A DNA stretch of 11,559 nucleotides, from the NCBI GenBank assembly GCA_026982515.1, contig JALSGY010000429.1, positions 1 to 11,559 on the forward strand. Direction: 5' to 3'. Below the pieces are notes generated by a model. That model had not been told where the DNA came from. It searched no databases and was given only the letters and a program-made list of their open reading frames with translations. Shown in pieces: positions 1 through 7,483 of this stretch. Made by a program: the position numbers and the translations under genes. This DNA is from Paracoccaceae bacterium. GTDB lineage: Bacteria; Pseudomonadota; Alphaproteobacteria; Rhodobacterales; Rhodobacteraceae. Numbering within the stretch: position 1 is the first letter of the stretch; every line of letters starts with the position of its first letter.

Positions 1-2
1 AC

Positions 3-131
3 GCTTGGCTGCCCGATGCGGGGGGCGATCGCGCGGCGCAATGGATGGCGGGGCACGAGGAGCGCCCGGAAAGACACATGAGCCTGTTGCCGCAAACTGC
101 GGATATTAATGTGATTTTTGCTTTTTCGTGA
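3..131 (+). CDS. possible 3' end of an unidentified protein gene (partial)
   Basis: An open frame enters from the left edge and stops with TGA at 129-131, giving about 42 residues. Over its first 29 codons most third positions are G or C, as expected for a real gene here, and the residue mix (PDAGGD, GHEERPERH) looks protein-like. After about position 97 the DNA becomes AT-rich and the last residues (ADINVIFAFS) look less typical. Another plus frame stops earlier, at 79-81, just before a small hairpin at 90-102, so the true stop is uncertain. I do not recognise a family. It could also be non-coding. Confidence 0.25.
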   Translation, partial: AWLPDAGGDRAAQWMAGHEERPERHMSLLPQTADINVIFAFS

Positions 132-241
132 TAACGGTGGCGCACGAATGGCCGGCGGCGTGCGCACACGCAAATGTGTATTAACATAATATCGATTATC
201 GGCGCTTTGCTTGCGCCTTGTGCCGCACCCCGGCTCAGCCC
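132..241. other. AT-rich spacer downstream of phoB
   Basis: This short spacer separates the phoB stop from the possible left-edge gene. Its middle (about 170-200) is much richer in A and T than the surroundings. It contains the small dyad ATAAT-atcg-ATTAT at 186-199 and, beside it, a GC-rich hairpin at 201-217. No gene or Pho box was seen in it. Confidence 0.4.
201..217 (-). terminator. weak hairpin, possible end of the pst-pho transcript
   Basis: GGCGC and GCGCC form a perfect 5-base stem around a 7-base loop about 25 bases beyond the phoB stop. On the minus strand the stem is followed by an A/T-rich segment but not by a true run of T. It is therefore a weak intrinsic terminator at best. 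Rho-dependent termination is an equally good explanation. Confidence 0.25.
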
Positions 242-928
242 TCACCCCAGGGAATAACCGGTGCCGCGCACCGTGCGCAGCGGATCGGCTCCGCCATGCT
301 TGCGCAGTGCCTTGCGCAGCCGGCCGATATGGACATCGACGGTGCGCGTGTCCACGTAGATGTCGCGCCCCCAGACCCGGTCGAGCAGCTGCTCGCGGCT
401 CCACACCCGGCCCGGCTTTTCCATGAAGGTGGTCAGCAGGCGGAACTCGGTCGGCCCCAGCTTCACCTCCCTGCCCCCGCGCCAGACCTTGTGGCTCTCC
501 GGGTCGAGCTCGATATCCTCGTAGGTCAGACGCGTGCCGGTTGCGGCCGGGCGGACGCGGCGCAGCTGGCTGCGCACCCGCGCCAGCAGTTCGGCCACCG
601 AATAGGGCTTGACCACATAGTCGTCGGCCCCGGTCTCCAACCCCCTCACCCGATCGCCCTCTTCCGAACGCGCCGAGAGCATGATCACGGGAATGGAACG
701 GGTCTCGCGGCGCGCCTTGATCTGGCGGCAGATCTCGATGCCCGAAACGCCCGGCAGCATCCAGTCCAGCACCACCACGTCGGGCGGAGATTCGCGCAGC
801 ATCAGCAGCGCCTCGTCGCCGCTGGCGGCCTGTTCCACCACATAGCCCTCGGCGCCCAGGTTGTAGGCCAGGATCTCGCGCTGTGCCGCCTCGTCCTCGA
901 CCAGCAGGATTCTCGGCCTCCCGGGCAT
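242..928 (-). CDS. phoB: phosphate regulon response regulator PhoB
   Basis: OmpR/PhoB-type response regulator of 228 residues, the usual length. The N-terminal receiver has the acidic pair Glu11-Asp12, the phospho-acceptor Asp55 in VVVLD, Ser85 at the conserved Thr/Ser position and Lys107 in VVKP. A winged-helix DNA-binding domain follows from about residue 130 to the end and closes with TVRGTGYSLG. By family knowledge, PhoB phosphorylated by PhoR binds Pho boxes and activates phosphate-starvation genes. Here a clear Pho box sits before pstS (6355-6383), so PhoB probably drives its own operon. The gene starts 5 bases after the phoU stop, with an AGGGGAG ribosome site directly before the ATG. 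It is the last gene of the pstSCAB-phoU-phoB run. Assignment is firm because of family fit and context. Confidence 0.96.
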   Translation of the reverse strand: MPGRPRILLVEDEAAQREILAYNLGAEGYVVEQAASGDEALLMLRESPPDVVVLDWMLPGVSGIEICRQIKARRETRSIPVIMLSARSEEGDRVRGLETGADDYVVKPYSVAELLARVRSQLRRVRPAATGTRLTYEDIELDPESHKVWRGGREVKLGPTEFRLLTTFMEKPGRVWSREQLLDRVWGRDIYVDTRTVDVHIGRLRKALRKHGGADPLRTVRGTGYSLG

Positions 929-933
929 CTCCC

Positions 934-1659
934 CTACCCCTTCCTCTTTTCGCCGCCCGCATACGACGTGCGGTCGCCCTTCGGGCGGGGCTCGTCGGGA
1001 ATCTCGCCGGTGACCATGTAGATCACCTGCTCGGCGATATTGGTGATGTGGTCACCGGTGCGCTCGATGTTCTTGGCGATGAAATGCAGATGCATGCAGG
1101 GGGTGATGTTGCGCGGATCCTCCATCATGTGGGTCAGGAATTCGCGAAACAGGGCATTGTACATCTGGTCCACTTCCTGGTCGCGCAGGCGGACCTCCTC
1201 GGCCAGTTCCGCATCGCGGCGCATGAAGGCATCGAGCACGTCCTTGAGCATCCGCTCCACCTCGCGGGCCAGACGCCGCACCGATCTGGTCGTGCCCCCC
1301 ACCGGCGGGCCCTGGACCAGAACCGAAGTACGCTTGGCCAGGTTCTTGGCATAGTCGCCGCAGCGCTCGAGATTGGCGGCGATCTTCATCACCGACAGCA
1401 CCGTGCGCAGATCGGAGGCCGCAGGGGCGCGGATGGCGATCACCCGGGCGGCCTCGTGATTGATCTGTTCTTCCAGCGCATCGATTTCCCGGTCGGCGGC
1501 GCGCACCTTCTCGGCCAGTTCCACGTCACGCTCATCCAGCGAGCGGGCCGCCTGATGGATGGCCACCTCCACCAGCCCGCCCATCTTCATGATCAGCGCC
1601 TGGATCTTCTCGAGGTCGCGGTCGAAGGCGGTGGCGATATGGTGCTTCTGTTCGTGCAT
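934..1659 (-). CDS. phoU: phosphate signalling protein PhoU
   Basis: Cytoplasmic all-helical regulator of 241 residues that links the PstSCAB transporter to PhoR and represses the Pho response when phosphate is ample. Two PhoU repeats are visible. Each carries the metal-binding signature E-R-x-x-D: Glu98-Arg99-Asp102 in LERCGDYAKN and Glu199-Arg200-Asp203 in IERTGDHITN. The open frame continues upstream through pstB, but the ATG at 1659 is chosen. It gives the family's normal N-terminus (MHEQKHHIATAFD), lies 11 bases after the pstB stop, and has GGAGAGAG just before it. The C-terminal 25 residues are charged and variable. Order and spacing place it in one operon between pstB and phoB. Confidence 0.95.
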   Translation of the reverse strand: MHEQKHHIATAFDRDLEKIQALIMKMGGLVEVAIHQAARSLDERDVELAEKVRAADREIDALEEQINHEAARVIAIRAPAASDLRTVLSVMKIAANLERCGDYAKNLAKRTSVLVQGPPVGGTTRSVRRLAREVERMLKDVLDAFMRRDAELAEEVRLRDQEVDQMYNALFREFLTHMMEDPRNITPCMHLHFIAKNIERTGDHITNIAEQVIYMVTGEIPDEPRPKGDRTSYAGGEKRKG

Positions 1660-1670
1660 GGGCTCTCTCC

Positions 1671-2480
1671 CTAGCCGATCCGTCCGGTGATGTAGCTTTC
1701 GGTGCGCGGATCCGACGGGTTGGTGAAAATCTGCCCCGTTTCGCCGTATTCCACAAGCTGACCGAGGTGAAAGAAGGCAGTGCGCTGGCTGACCCGGGCT
1801 GCCTGCTGCATGGAATGGGTGACCATGATCACGCAGAACTGGCGGCGCAGCTCGTCGATCAGTTCCTCGATCTGGGCGGTGGCGATCGGATCGAGCGCCG
1901 AGCAGGGCTCGTCCATCAGCAGCACCTCGGGCGAGGTGGCGATGGCGCGGGCGATGCACAGCCGCTGCTGCTGGCCGCCGGAAAGCGAGGTTCCCGGCGC
2001 GTCCAGCCGGTCCTTGACCTCGTCCCAGATCGCCCCGCGGCGCAGGGATTTCTCAACGATTTCATCCAGTTCCGAGCGGTTCTTCGCAAGCCCGTGAATT
2101 CGCGGGCCATAGGCCACATTGTCATAGATCGACTTGGGAAAGGGATTGGGCTTCTGGAAGACCATGCCGACGCGGGCGCGCAGGTGCACCGGATCCACCT
2201 CGGGGGCGTAGATGTCCTCCCCGTCAAGGCGGATGTCGCCCTCCACCCGGCAGCCGTCGATGGTATCGTTCATGCGGTTGAGGCAGCGCAGGAAAGTGGA
2301 CTTGCCGCAGCCCGAGGGACCGATGAAGGCGGTGACCATCTTGTCGCTGATGTCCACCGAGACATCGACCAGCGCATGATTGTCCCCGTAATGGACCTGC
2401 ACGTCGCGGGCCGAGATCTTGATCTCCCCGGCCCCGGTTTCCTGCTGGTTCACTTGGCTGTTCTCCGGTTGCATTACCAT
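1671..2480 (-). CDS. pstB: phosphate ABC transporter ATP-binding protein PstB
   Basis: ATPase subunit of the high-affinity phosphate importer, 269 residues, acting on the inner face of the membrane with PstC and PstA. All ABC motifs are present: Walker A GPSGCGKST (54-62), Q-loop Gln109 in MVFQKPNPFP, signature LSGGQ (166-170), Walker B LLMDEP (187-192) and switch His222 in VTHSMQQ. SALDP follows Walker B. The MVFQKPNPFPKSIYDNV segment and the ending near YITGRIG are typical of PstB. The start overlaps the pstA stop: the minus strand reads ATGGTAATG, with the TAA of pstA between two in-frame ATGs (2480 and 2474). Either could be used. The upstream site is only a weak GAAAGAAA, so translational coupling to pstA is likely. 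Confidence 0.96.
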   Translation of the reverse strand: MVMQPENSQVNQQETGAGEIKISARDVQVHYGDNHALVDVSVDISDKMVTAFIGPSGCGKSTFLRCLNRMNDTIDGCRVEGDIRLDGEDIYAPEVDPVHLRARVGMVFQKPNPFPKSIYDNVAYGPRIHGLAKNRSELDEIVEKSLRRGAIWDEVKDRLDAPGTSLSGGQQQRLCIARAIATSPEVLLMDEPCSALDPIATAQIEELIDELRRQFCVIMVTHSMQQAARVSQRTAFFHLGQLVEYGETGQIFTNPSDPRTESYITGRIG

Positions 2481-3775
2481 TTTCTTTCGAACTTTCGGCG
2501 CAGGATCACTGCGGCAAGATTCATGGTGATCAGAAAGCCCAGCAGCACCAGTATCGCGGCCGAGGTGCGGGCCGCGAAGCCGCGCTCGGGGCTGTCGGCC
2601 CAGATGAAGATCTGGGTCGGCAGCGCGGTGGCCGGTTCGAAGGCGCTTTCCGGGGCCGAGGTGATGAAGGCGTTCATGCCGATCAGCAGCAGCGGCGCGG
2701 TTTCGCCCAGCGCCTGGGCCAGGCCGATGATGGTGCCGGTGAGAATCCCCGGCATGGCCAGCGGCAGCACGTGGCCGAATACCACCTGCTGACGCGAGGC
2801 CCCCAGCCCCAGCGCCGCCTCGCGGATCGAGGGCGGCACCGCCTTGAGTGCGGCGCGGGTGGCGATGATGATGGTGGGCAGGGTCATCAGCGCCAGCGTC
2901 ATGCCGCCCACGAAGGCGGCCGAGCGCGGCAGGTTGAACCACCCCAGGAATACCGCCAGCGCCAGAAGCCCGAATACTACCGAGGGCACCGCGGCAAGGT
3001 TGTTGATGTTGACCTCGATGATATCCGTGAAGCGGTTTTTCGGGGCGAATTCCTCAAGCCAGATGGCCGCCCCGATGCCCAGGGGGAAGGACAGCAGGAA
3101 GCAGACCAGCAGCGCATAGAAGGATCCCCACAGGGCGCCCTTCAGGCCGGCGAGTTCCGGGAATCTGGAATCCGCATTCAGAAACAATGCCTTGTTGAAC
3201 GGCGTTGAAATCATTCCCGCTTCCTTGAGGCGGTCGAACCAGGCGATCTCGCGATCCGACAGGCGGCGGTTGCTCTCGGGGGTGGTGCGGTCTATCTCGC
3301 CCTTGTTGAGCTGGTCGTAGGGGTCCGAGACCGGCACCGTCAGCCGCAGGACCCCGCCGATCAGCGAGGGATCCGCCACCACCGCATCACGCACCATGTA
3401 TTGCGCGCCGTTGGAAAGGATCTTGCGCAGCTGGCGCATCTCCTTGCGGCCCACCTCGGGGAAGACTGCCTGAAGGCTTTCTGCTATGACCTTGCGATAT
3501 TTTCCCTTTTCAGGGTTTTCGGGATTCACGTTCCGGGCCGAGATGACGAAATCCATCGTCACGTGAGTCTGGACGAAGGCCTTGTAGCCCGAGGCCGCGA
3601 GCGAGGCCAGCAGGATGAACAGCATCGCAAACGCCGCCCCCAGCGAGAGCAGCCCCAGGATCTTCAGCCGCCTCTCGCGGGCATGGCGGGCGCGCAAGGT
3701 GGCGGCCAGCTGCGGGTCCTTCCAGTTGACCCGGGGTGCGGAAGCGGGCGAATCCTTCATGGCGGGCTCAGTCAT
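2474..3775 (-). CDS. pstA: phosphate ABC transporter permease PstA, extended form
   Basis: Inner-membrane permease subunit of 433 residues, much longer than the roughly 300-residue E. coli PstA. An extra N-terminal part holds one membrane segment (about 38-62) and a hydrophilic, probably periplasmic region to about residue 210. This matches the DUF3333 type found in alphaproteobacterial PstA. The remainder is the usual transport domain, with hydrophobic segments near 213-240, 258-282, 285-306, 340-370 and 403-426. The EAA loop that contacts PstB lies at about 315-345 (IREAALGLGAS then HVLPLAMPGI). The ATG at 3775 overlaps the end of pstC by 8 bases, and the stop lies inside the pstB start, so the three genes are tightly coupled. 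A second in-frame ATG lies at 3760. Confidence 0.94.
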   Translation of the reverse strand: MTEPAMKDSPASAPRVNWKDPQLAATLRARHARERRLKILGLLSLGAAFAMLFILLASLAASGYKAFVQTHVTMDFVISARNVNPENPEKGKYRKVIAESLQAVFPEVGRKEMRQLRKILSNGAQYMVRDAVVADPSLIGGVLRLTVPVSDPYDQLNKGEIDRTTPESNRRLSDREIAWFDRLKEAGMISTPFNKALFLNADSRFPELAGLKGALWGSFYALLVCFLLSFPLGIGAAIWLEEFAPKNRFTDIIEVNINNLAAVPSVVFGLLALAVFLGWFNLPRSAAFVGGMTLALMTLPTIIIATRAALKAVPPSIREAALGLGASRQQVVFGHVLPLAMPGILTGTIIGLAQALGETAPLLLIGMNAFITSAPESAFEPATALPTQIFIWADSPERGFAARTSAAILVLLGFLITMNLAAVILRRKFERKW

Positions 3776-5144
3776 AGAGTTCTCTGTATTTGCGCACCAC
3801 GCGCAGGGCCACGATGTTGACCCCCAGGGTGACGAGGAACAGCATCATTCCCAGCGCAAAGGCGGCCAGCGTCTTGGGGTTGTCGAAGGCGGTATCGCCG
3901 ATCAGCAGGGTGACGATCTGCACCGTGACGGTGGTCACCGAATCAAGCGGATTGATCGTCATCCGGGCGATCAGCCCGGCGGCCATGACCACGATCATGG
4001 TTTCGCCGATGGCGCGGCTGACGGCCAGCAGCACGCCGCCGACGATGCCGGGAATGGCTGCCGGAAACAGCACCTTGGCCACCGTCTCGCCGCGGGTCGC
4101 GCCCAGTGCCAGGGAACCGTCGCGCAGGCTGCGCGGCACCGCCGAGAGGGCATCATCGGTGAAGGAGGAGATGAACGGGATCAGCATGATTCCCATGGTG
4201 CCGCCGGCGGCCAGCGCGGTATTGGGGGAGACATCCACCCCCAGCGCCTGCCCGGCCTGGCGCAGCGCCGGGGCGACCACCAGCACCGCGAAGAACCCGT
4301 AGACCACCGTCGGCACGCCGGCCAGGATCTCCAGCACCGGCTTGGCCACGGCGCGCAGGCGCGGCGAGGCGAATTCGTTCAGGTATATGGCCGAGAACAG
4401 CCCGATCGGCAGGGCCACCACCAGTGCCACCACGGTGATCACCATTGTCCCCAGCAGCACCGGCAGCCAGCCAAAGGCCCCTGCCCCGGCCACCTGATCC
4501 TCGCGGATCGGGATCTGGGGTTCCCAGTTGGTGCCGAAGAGGAACTCGAAGAACGGAACCCGGGCGAAGAAGCGCATCGATTCGACGAACAGCGAGGCGA
4601 CGATGCCGATGGTGGTGAAGATCGCCACCAGCGAGCAGAAGACCATGAGCCCGTTGATGATCCGCTCCACCCGCTGGCGGGCCCGGAAGCTGGCCGAAAC
4701 CCGCGTGCGGGCGTAGATCAGCCCCGCCGCCGCGATCAGGCTGACCAGCGCCAGCCGGGCCCAGCCTTCGGTGGCCTCCAGAGCGGTGAGCCGGGCCGCG
4801 GCTGCCGCCTTCCAGGGCTCGGGCTCGCCGAAGGCCTGGCCGCGGGCGAGAGAGCGGATTTCCGACAGCAGCAGGTTCTCCTGCGCCGCGGTGGCGCCGG
4901 CGCGCACCTCGTCGGGCAGGCCCGAAAGCACCAGCGCCCCGATTACCGGGCCCGAAAGCGCAAGCCACAGCACCACAAAGACGAAGGCCGGCAGCGCGGC
5001 CAGGAACAGGGCGTAGAGCGCGTGGAAGGTGGTGATCGAGTGCAGCCGCGCCCCCTCGGCCCACAGCCGGCGTGCGGCCCGCAGGTTCAGCACATAGGCA
5101 AGAGCCGCCGCCGCGACGATGATCAGGAAGGTCAGCCACAACAC
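3768..5144 (-). CDS. pstC: phosphate ABC transporter permease PstC, extended form
   Basis: Partner permease of PstA, 458 residues against about 320 in E. coli. The start is GTG at 5144, with GAGGGG about 10 bases upstream. The next codon, TTG, could also initiate. The N-terminal extension has membrane segments near 2-22 and 41-76, a hydrophilic stretch 77-128, and another segment 129-146. This resembles the PstC N-terminal domain family (formerly DUF3708). The transport core has segments near 162-188, 226-250, 268-292, 310-328, 365-392 and 425-448. The EAA loop is at about 336-366 (LRDGSLALGATRGETVAKV then PAAIPGI). The pair with an extended PstA suggests the two extra regions fold together in the complex. 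The stop overlaps the pstA start. Confidence 0.94.
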   Translation of the reverse strand: MLWLTFLIIVAAAALAYVLNLRAARRLWAEGARLHSITTFHALYALFLAALPAFVFVVLWLALSGPVIGALVLSGLPDEVRAGATAAQENLLLSEIRSLARGQAFGEPEPWKAAAAARLTALEATEGWARLALVSLIAAAGLIYARTRVSASFRARQRVERIINGLMVFCSLVAIFTTIGIVASLFVESMRFFARVPFFEFLFGTNWEPQIPIREDQVAGAGAFGWLPVLLGTMVITVVALVVALPIGLFSAIYLNEFASPRLRAVAKPVLEILAGVPTVVYGFFAVLVVAPALRQAGQALGVDVSPNTALAAGGTMGIMLIPFISSFTDDALSAVPRSLRDGSLALGATRGETVAKVLFPAAIPGIVGGVLLAVSRAIGETMIVVMAAGLIARMTINPLDSVTTVTVQIVTLLIGDTAFDNPKTLAAFALGMMLFLVTLGVNIVALRVVRKYRELYD

Positions 5145-5172
5145 CTTTTCAGCCCCTCGTCTTGATATGCGA

Positions 5173-5196
5173 CGCCGCCCCCGGCCGGGGGCGGCG
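5173..5196 (-). repeat. intercistronic perfect palindrome between pstS and pstC
   Basis: Positions 5173-5184 and 5185-5196 are exact reverse complements: two 12-base arms, all G/C, with no spacer. In the pst transcript this would fold into a very stable hairpin 17 bases after the pstS stop and about 28 bases before the pstC start. No T run follows on the minus strand, so it is not a standard intrinsic terminator. By analogy with binding-protein operons such as malE-malF, it probably blocks 3' exonucleases or partly stops transcription, giving more PstS than PstC. The hairpin is seen; the role is inferred. Confidence 0.7.
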
Positions 5197-5213
5197 CCCG
5201 TTCGTCCGGCCGG

Positions 5214-6269
5214 TTACTTCGGCGCCTGCATGGGCACCGCGTTCAGCACGTCGTTTTGCACCTGTTCAAGGATTTCCGGCGCCAGCACCGTCAGCCCACG
5301 TTCCTGCTGATAGCCGCCGTCGCCCAGGGATTCCTCCGAGACGAATTCCGCGAGGAATTCCTCCAGCCCCGGGATCACCCCGCGATGGGCGTTCTTGATG
5401 TAGATGTAGAGCGGGCGCGCGATCCCGTAGGAAAAATCGGCGATGGTTTCGGGGGTGGGCGCGATGCCGTTGATGCGCACCGCCTTCAGCTTGTCGGCAT
5501 TCTCGAACAGGAAGGAATAGCCGAAGATGCCCAGCGCGTCCGGGTCGGCCTCGAGGCGCTGCACGATCAGGTTGTCGTTCTCGCCCGCCTCCACGAAGGG
5601 GCCGTCCTGGCGCATGCGCGAGCAGTTCTGCTTGCGCCAGTTCTTGAATTCCTTCTTCTCCATCGAGGCCTTCTTCTGCTGCACGAAGTCCAGCGCCTCG
5701 CAACCGTCGAACATCGCCAGTTCCACGAAGGCGTCACGGGTGCCGGAGGTGGGCGGCGGGCCATAGGCGAGGATCTCGACGTCGGGCAGCGAGGGATCGA
5801 TCTCGGACCACCTGCGATAGGGATTGTCCACCCATTCGCCATTCACCGGCACCTGCGCCGCAAGCGCCAGGTAGATCTGCCTTTCACTCAGGTCCCAGTC
5901 GTATTCGTTGTCGCGCGAGATGGCGATGGTCAGCCCGTCATAGCCGATCATTGCCTCGGTGATGTCACTCACCCCGTTTTCCTGGCACAGCTCGTATTCC
6001 GAGCGCTTCATCGCCCGCGAGGCCCCCGTGACATCGGGGAAACCCTCGCCGACACCGCCGCAGAAGATTTTCATGCCGCCGCCGGTGCCGGTCGATTCCA
6101 CCACCGGGGCGGGAAAGCCGGTGAGGTTGGCAAATTCCTCGGCCGCCGCCTGAGTATAGGGAAAGACGGTGGACGAGCCGACAACGCGGATCTGTTCGCG
6201 CGCCGCCGCCGCGCCCGCCGACAGCGCCGCGATCAGGGCCGCCTGGGCAGAGAGCTTCAAGAGTGACAT
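5214..6269 (-). CDS. pstS: periplasmic phosphate-binding protein PstS
   Basis: High-affinity phosphate-binding protein, 351 residues before processing. The N-terminus is a Sec signal peptide: Lys5, a hydrophobic core of Ala/Leu/Ile, and a likely cut after the Ala run at about residue 23, just before REQIRVVG. Binding-loop motifs of the family follow: GSSTVFPYTQ near the mature start, ESTGTGGG, DVTGASRAM and PTSGTRDAF. The ATG at 6269 is chosen over an in-frame upstream extension because it starts the signal peptide and has AGGAG 7 bases before it. The gene is first in pstSCAB-phoU-phoB, behind a triple Pho box. A short leader hairpin (6294-6298 with 6306-6310) lies before the ribosome site. 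The palindrome after the stop fits the need for excess PstS. Confidence 0.96.
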   Translation of the reverse strand: MSLLKLSAQAALIAALSAGAAAAREQIRVVGSSTVFPYTQAAAEEFANLTGFPAPVVESTGTGGGMKIFCGGVGEGFPDVTGASRAMKRSEYELCQENGVSDITEAMIGYDGLTIAISRDNEYDWDLSERQIYLALAAQVPVNGEWVDNPYRRWSEIDPSLPDVEILAYGPPPTSGTRDAFVELAMFDGCEALDFVQQKKASMEKKEFKNWRKQNCSRMRQDGPFVEAGENDNLIVQRLEADPDALGIFGYSFLFENADKLKAVRINGIAPTPETIADFSYGIARPLYIYIKNAHRGVIPGLEEFLAEFVSEESLGDGGYQQERGLTVLAPEILEQVQNDVLNAVPMQAPK

Positions 6270-6354
6270 TCGTTTTCTCCTGGTTTCATGTCCCGGGAGC
6301 GGCTTTCCCGCCCCCGATGCGCCGCCTGATCTGACTCGTTTCGGCAATGCTTTT

Positions 6355-6383
6355 GTGAAAGTTCTGTAACAGTTTCATGACAG
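6355..6383 (-). promoter_or_regulatory. triple Pho box (PhoB binding site) of the pst operon
   Basis: Read on the minus strand, this is CTGTCAT, gaaa, CTGTTAC, agaa, CTTTCAC. It consists of three 7-base direct repeats at exact 11-base steps (6383-6377, 6372-6366, 6361-6355), each with a 4-base A-rich spacer. The first repeat is identical to the canonical Pho box heptamer, and the others differ from it at two or three bases. It lies 85 bases before the pstS ATG. PhoB binds such repeats and recruits RNA polymerase without a good -35 box. I see no strong -10 hexamer, so the transcript start is not assigned. Confidence 0.88.
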
Positions 6384-6409
6384 GTGAGGGGTTTTCCTCC
6401 CGCAGCACG

Positions 6410-6429
6410 AAAAATCCGCCCGCAGGCGG
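6410..6429 (-). terminator. intrinsic terminator of phoR
   Basis: On the minus strand, CCGCC (6420-6416) is preceded by GGCGG (6429-6425). The pair closes a 4-base loop and is followed at once by A-less five Ts (6414-6410, after one A at 6415). This stem plus T run begins 13 bases after the phoR stop. It separates phoR transcription from the pst promoter 27 bases further on. The 5-base stem is short, and GGCGG can also pair with CCGCC further upstream (6433-6438), which makes a competing hairpin. Confidence 0.6.
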
Positions 6430-6442
6430 CACGCCGCCCCGC

Positions 6443-7483
6443 TCAGCCCGCCGGCAGCAGGACGGAAAAGCAGCTCCCCCGCCCCGGCGTGCTGGAAATG
6501 CGCAGCCGCCCGCGGTGACGGTTGACAATATGCTTGACGATCGCCAGCCCCAGCCCGGTGCCCCCCATCTCGCGAGAGCGGTGGCTGTCCACGCGATAAA
6601 AACGCTCCGTCAGGCGGGGAATGTGGATCGGATCGATGCCTTCGCCCTCGTCCCGCACGTCGATGCGCACCGCCGGGCCGCGCAGCGCGGGCTCGTGTGC
6701 GGGGGGGGCCAGCCGCACCGTCACCGTGCCCGGCCGGGCGCCGTACTTGATCGCATTCTCGATCAGGTTGGAAAAGACCTGCATCAGCTGATCGCCGTCG
6801 CCGGGCACCCGATGGGGGCGCTCGACCCCTTCGAGCAGCAGCTTCACCTGCAACGATTCGGCCACCGGCTCGAGGCTGCAGGCCGCGGCGCGCAGGATGG
6901 CGGAGAGATCGACCGGCGCGGTGGGGCGCACCCGCTCGTCGCTTTCTACCCGCGACAGCGACAGCAGATCGCCCACCAGCCGGTCCATCCGCCCGGCCTC
7001 GTCCTGCATCCGTTCCAGGAACCTCTCTTGGGCCCGGGCGTCGTCGCGCGCTGCCCCGCGCAGGGTTTCCACGTAGCCCATGAGCGCAGTGAGCGGGGTG
7101 CGCAGCTCATGGCTGACGTTGGCCACGAAATCGCGGCGGATCTGGTCGGCCTCGTGCAGATGGGTGACATCCTCGAAGCTGAGCACCACCGCGCGCCCCC
7201 CCTCGCCCGCCACCGGCGCGGCATGCACGCGGTAGGTTTCCTGCGGCGCGGTGCCGGAGGCGGGGTATTCGCCGCGCGCCGCCTCGCCACGGGTCAACGC
7301 CGCCTCGATACAGTCAAGCAGAACCGGATGGCGCAGCACGGTGATGTAATGGTGCCCCGCCAGCCCCTCGCCCAGCAGCGCCCGCGCCGCCGGGTTGGCA
7401 TGGCGCACCCGCTCGTCCGCCCCGATCAGCACCACCGCGAAAGGCAGCGCATCGAGCAGCTTATCATCGCTTTCCCTCGCCAT
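6443..7483 (-). CDS. phoR: phosphate regulon sensor histidine kinase PhoR
   Basis: Kinase that phosphorylates PhoB when phosphate is short, 346 residues. Order: a PAS domain (about 5-108, ending in the FEDVT motif); a dimerisation/phospho-acceptor domain with His125 in FVANVSHELRTPL; and an ATPase domain with N-box SNLIENAIKYG (238-248), G1 DEGEGID (278-284), F-box RFYRVD and G2 GGTGLGLAIVKHI (307-319). No hydrophobic run is long enough for a membrane span, unlike E. coli PhoR. The ATG at 7483 is favoured because a GGGGGG tract precedes it and it leads directly into the PAS domain. ATGs at 7498 and 7513 would add 5 or 10 residues and lack ribosome sites. Position beside pst and phoB supports PhoR over a generic kinase. 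Confidence 0.92.
   Translation of the reverse strand: MARESDDKLLDALPFAVVLIGADERVRHANPAARALLGEGLAGHHYITVLRHPVLLDCIEAALTRGEAARGEYPASGTAPQETYRVHAAPVAGEGGRAVVLSFEDVTHLHEADQIRRDFVANVSHELRTPLTALMGYVETLRGAARDDARAQERFLERMQDEAGRMDRLVGDLLSLSRVESDERVRPTAPVDLSAILRAAACSLEPVAESLQVKLLLEGVERPHRVPGDGDQLMQVFSNLIENAIKYGARPGTVTVRLAPPAHEPALRGPAVRIDVRDEGEGIDPIHIPRLTERFYRVDSHRSREMGGTGLGLAIVKHIVNRHRGRLRISSTPGRGSCFSVLLPAG

Noticed and set aside
90..102. CCGCA-aac-TGCGG hairpin near the left edge as a terminator
   Set aside because: The stem is only 5 bases and the T runs begin 12 bases or more beyond it. It also falls inside the best-looking left-edge reading frame.
3615..5165. Open plus-strand frame of 516 codons
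   Set aside because: It is antisense to pstC and the pstA start. The product is rich in His, Gln, Asp and Arg with no recognisable domain; no ribosome site or promoter context supports it.
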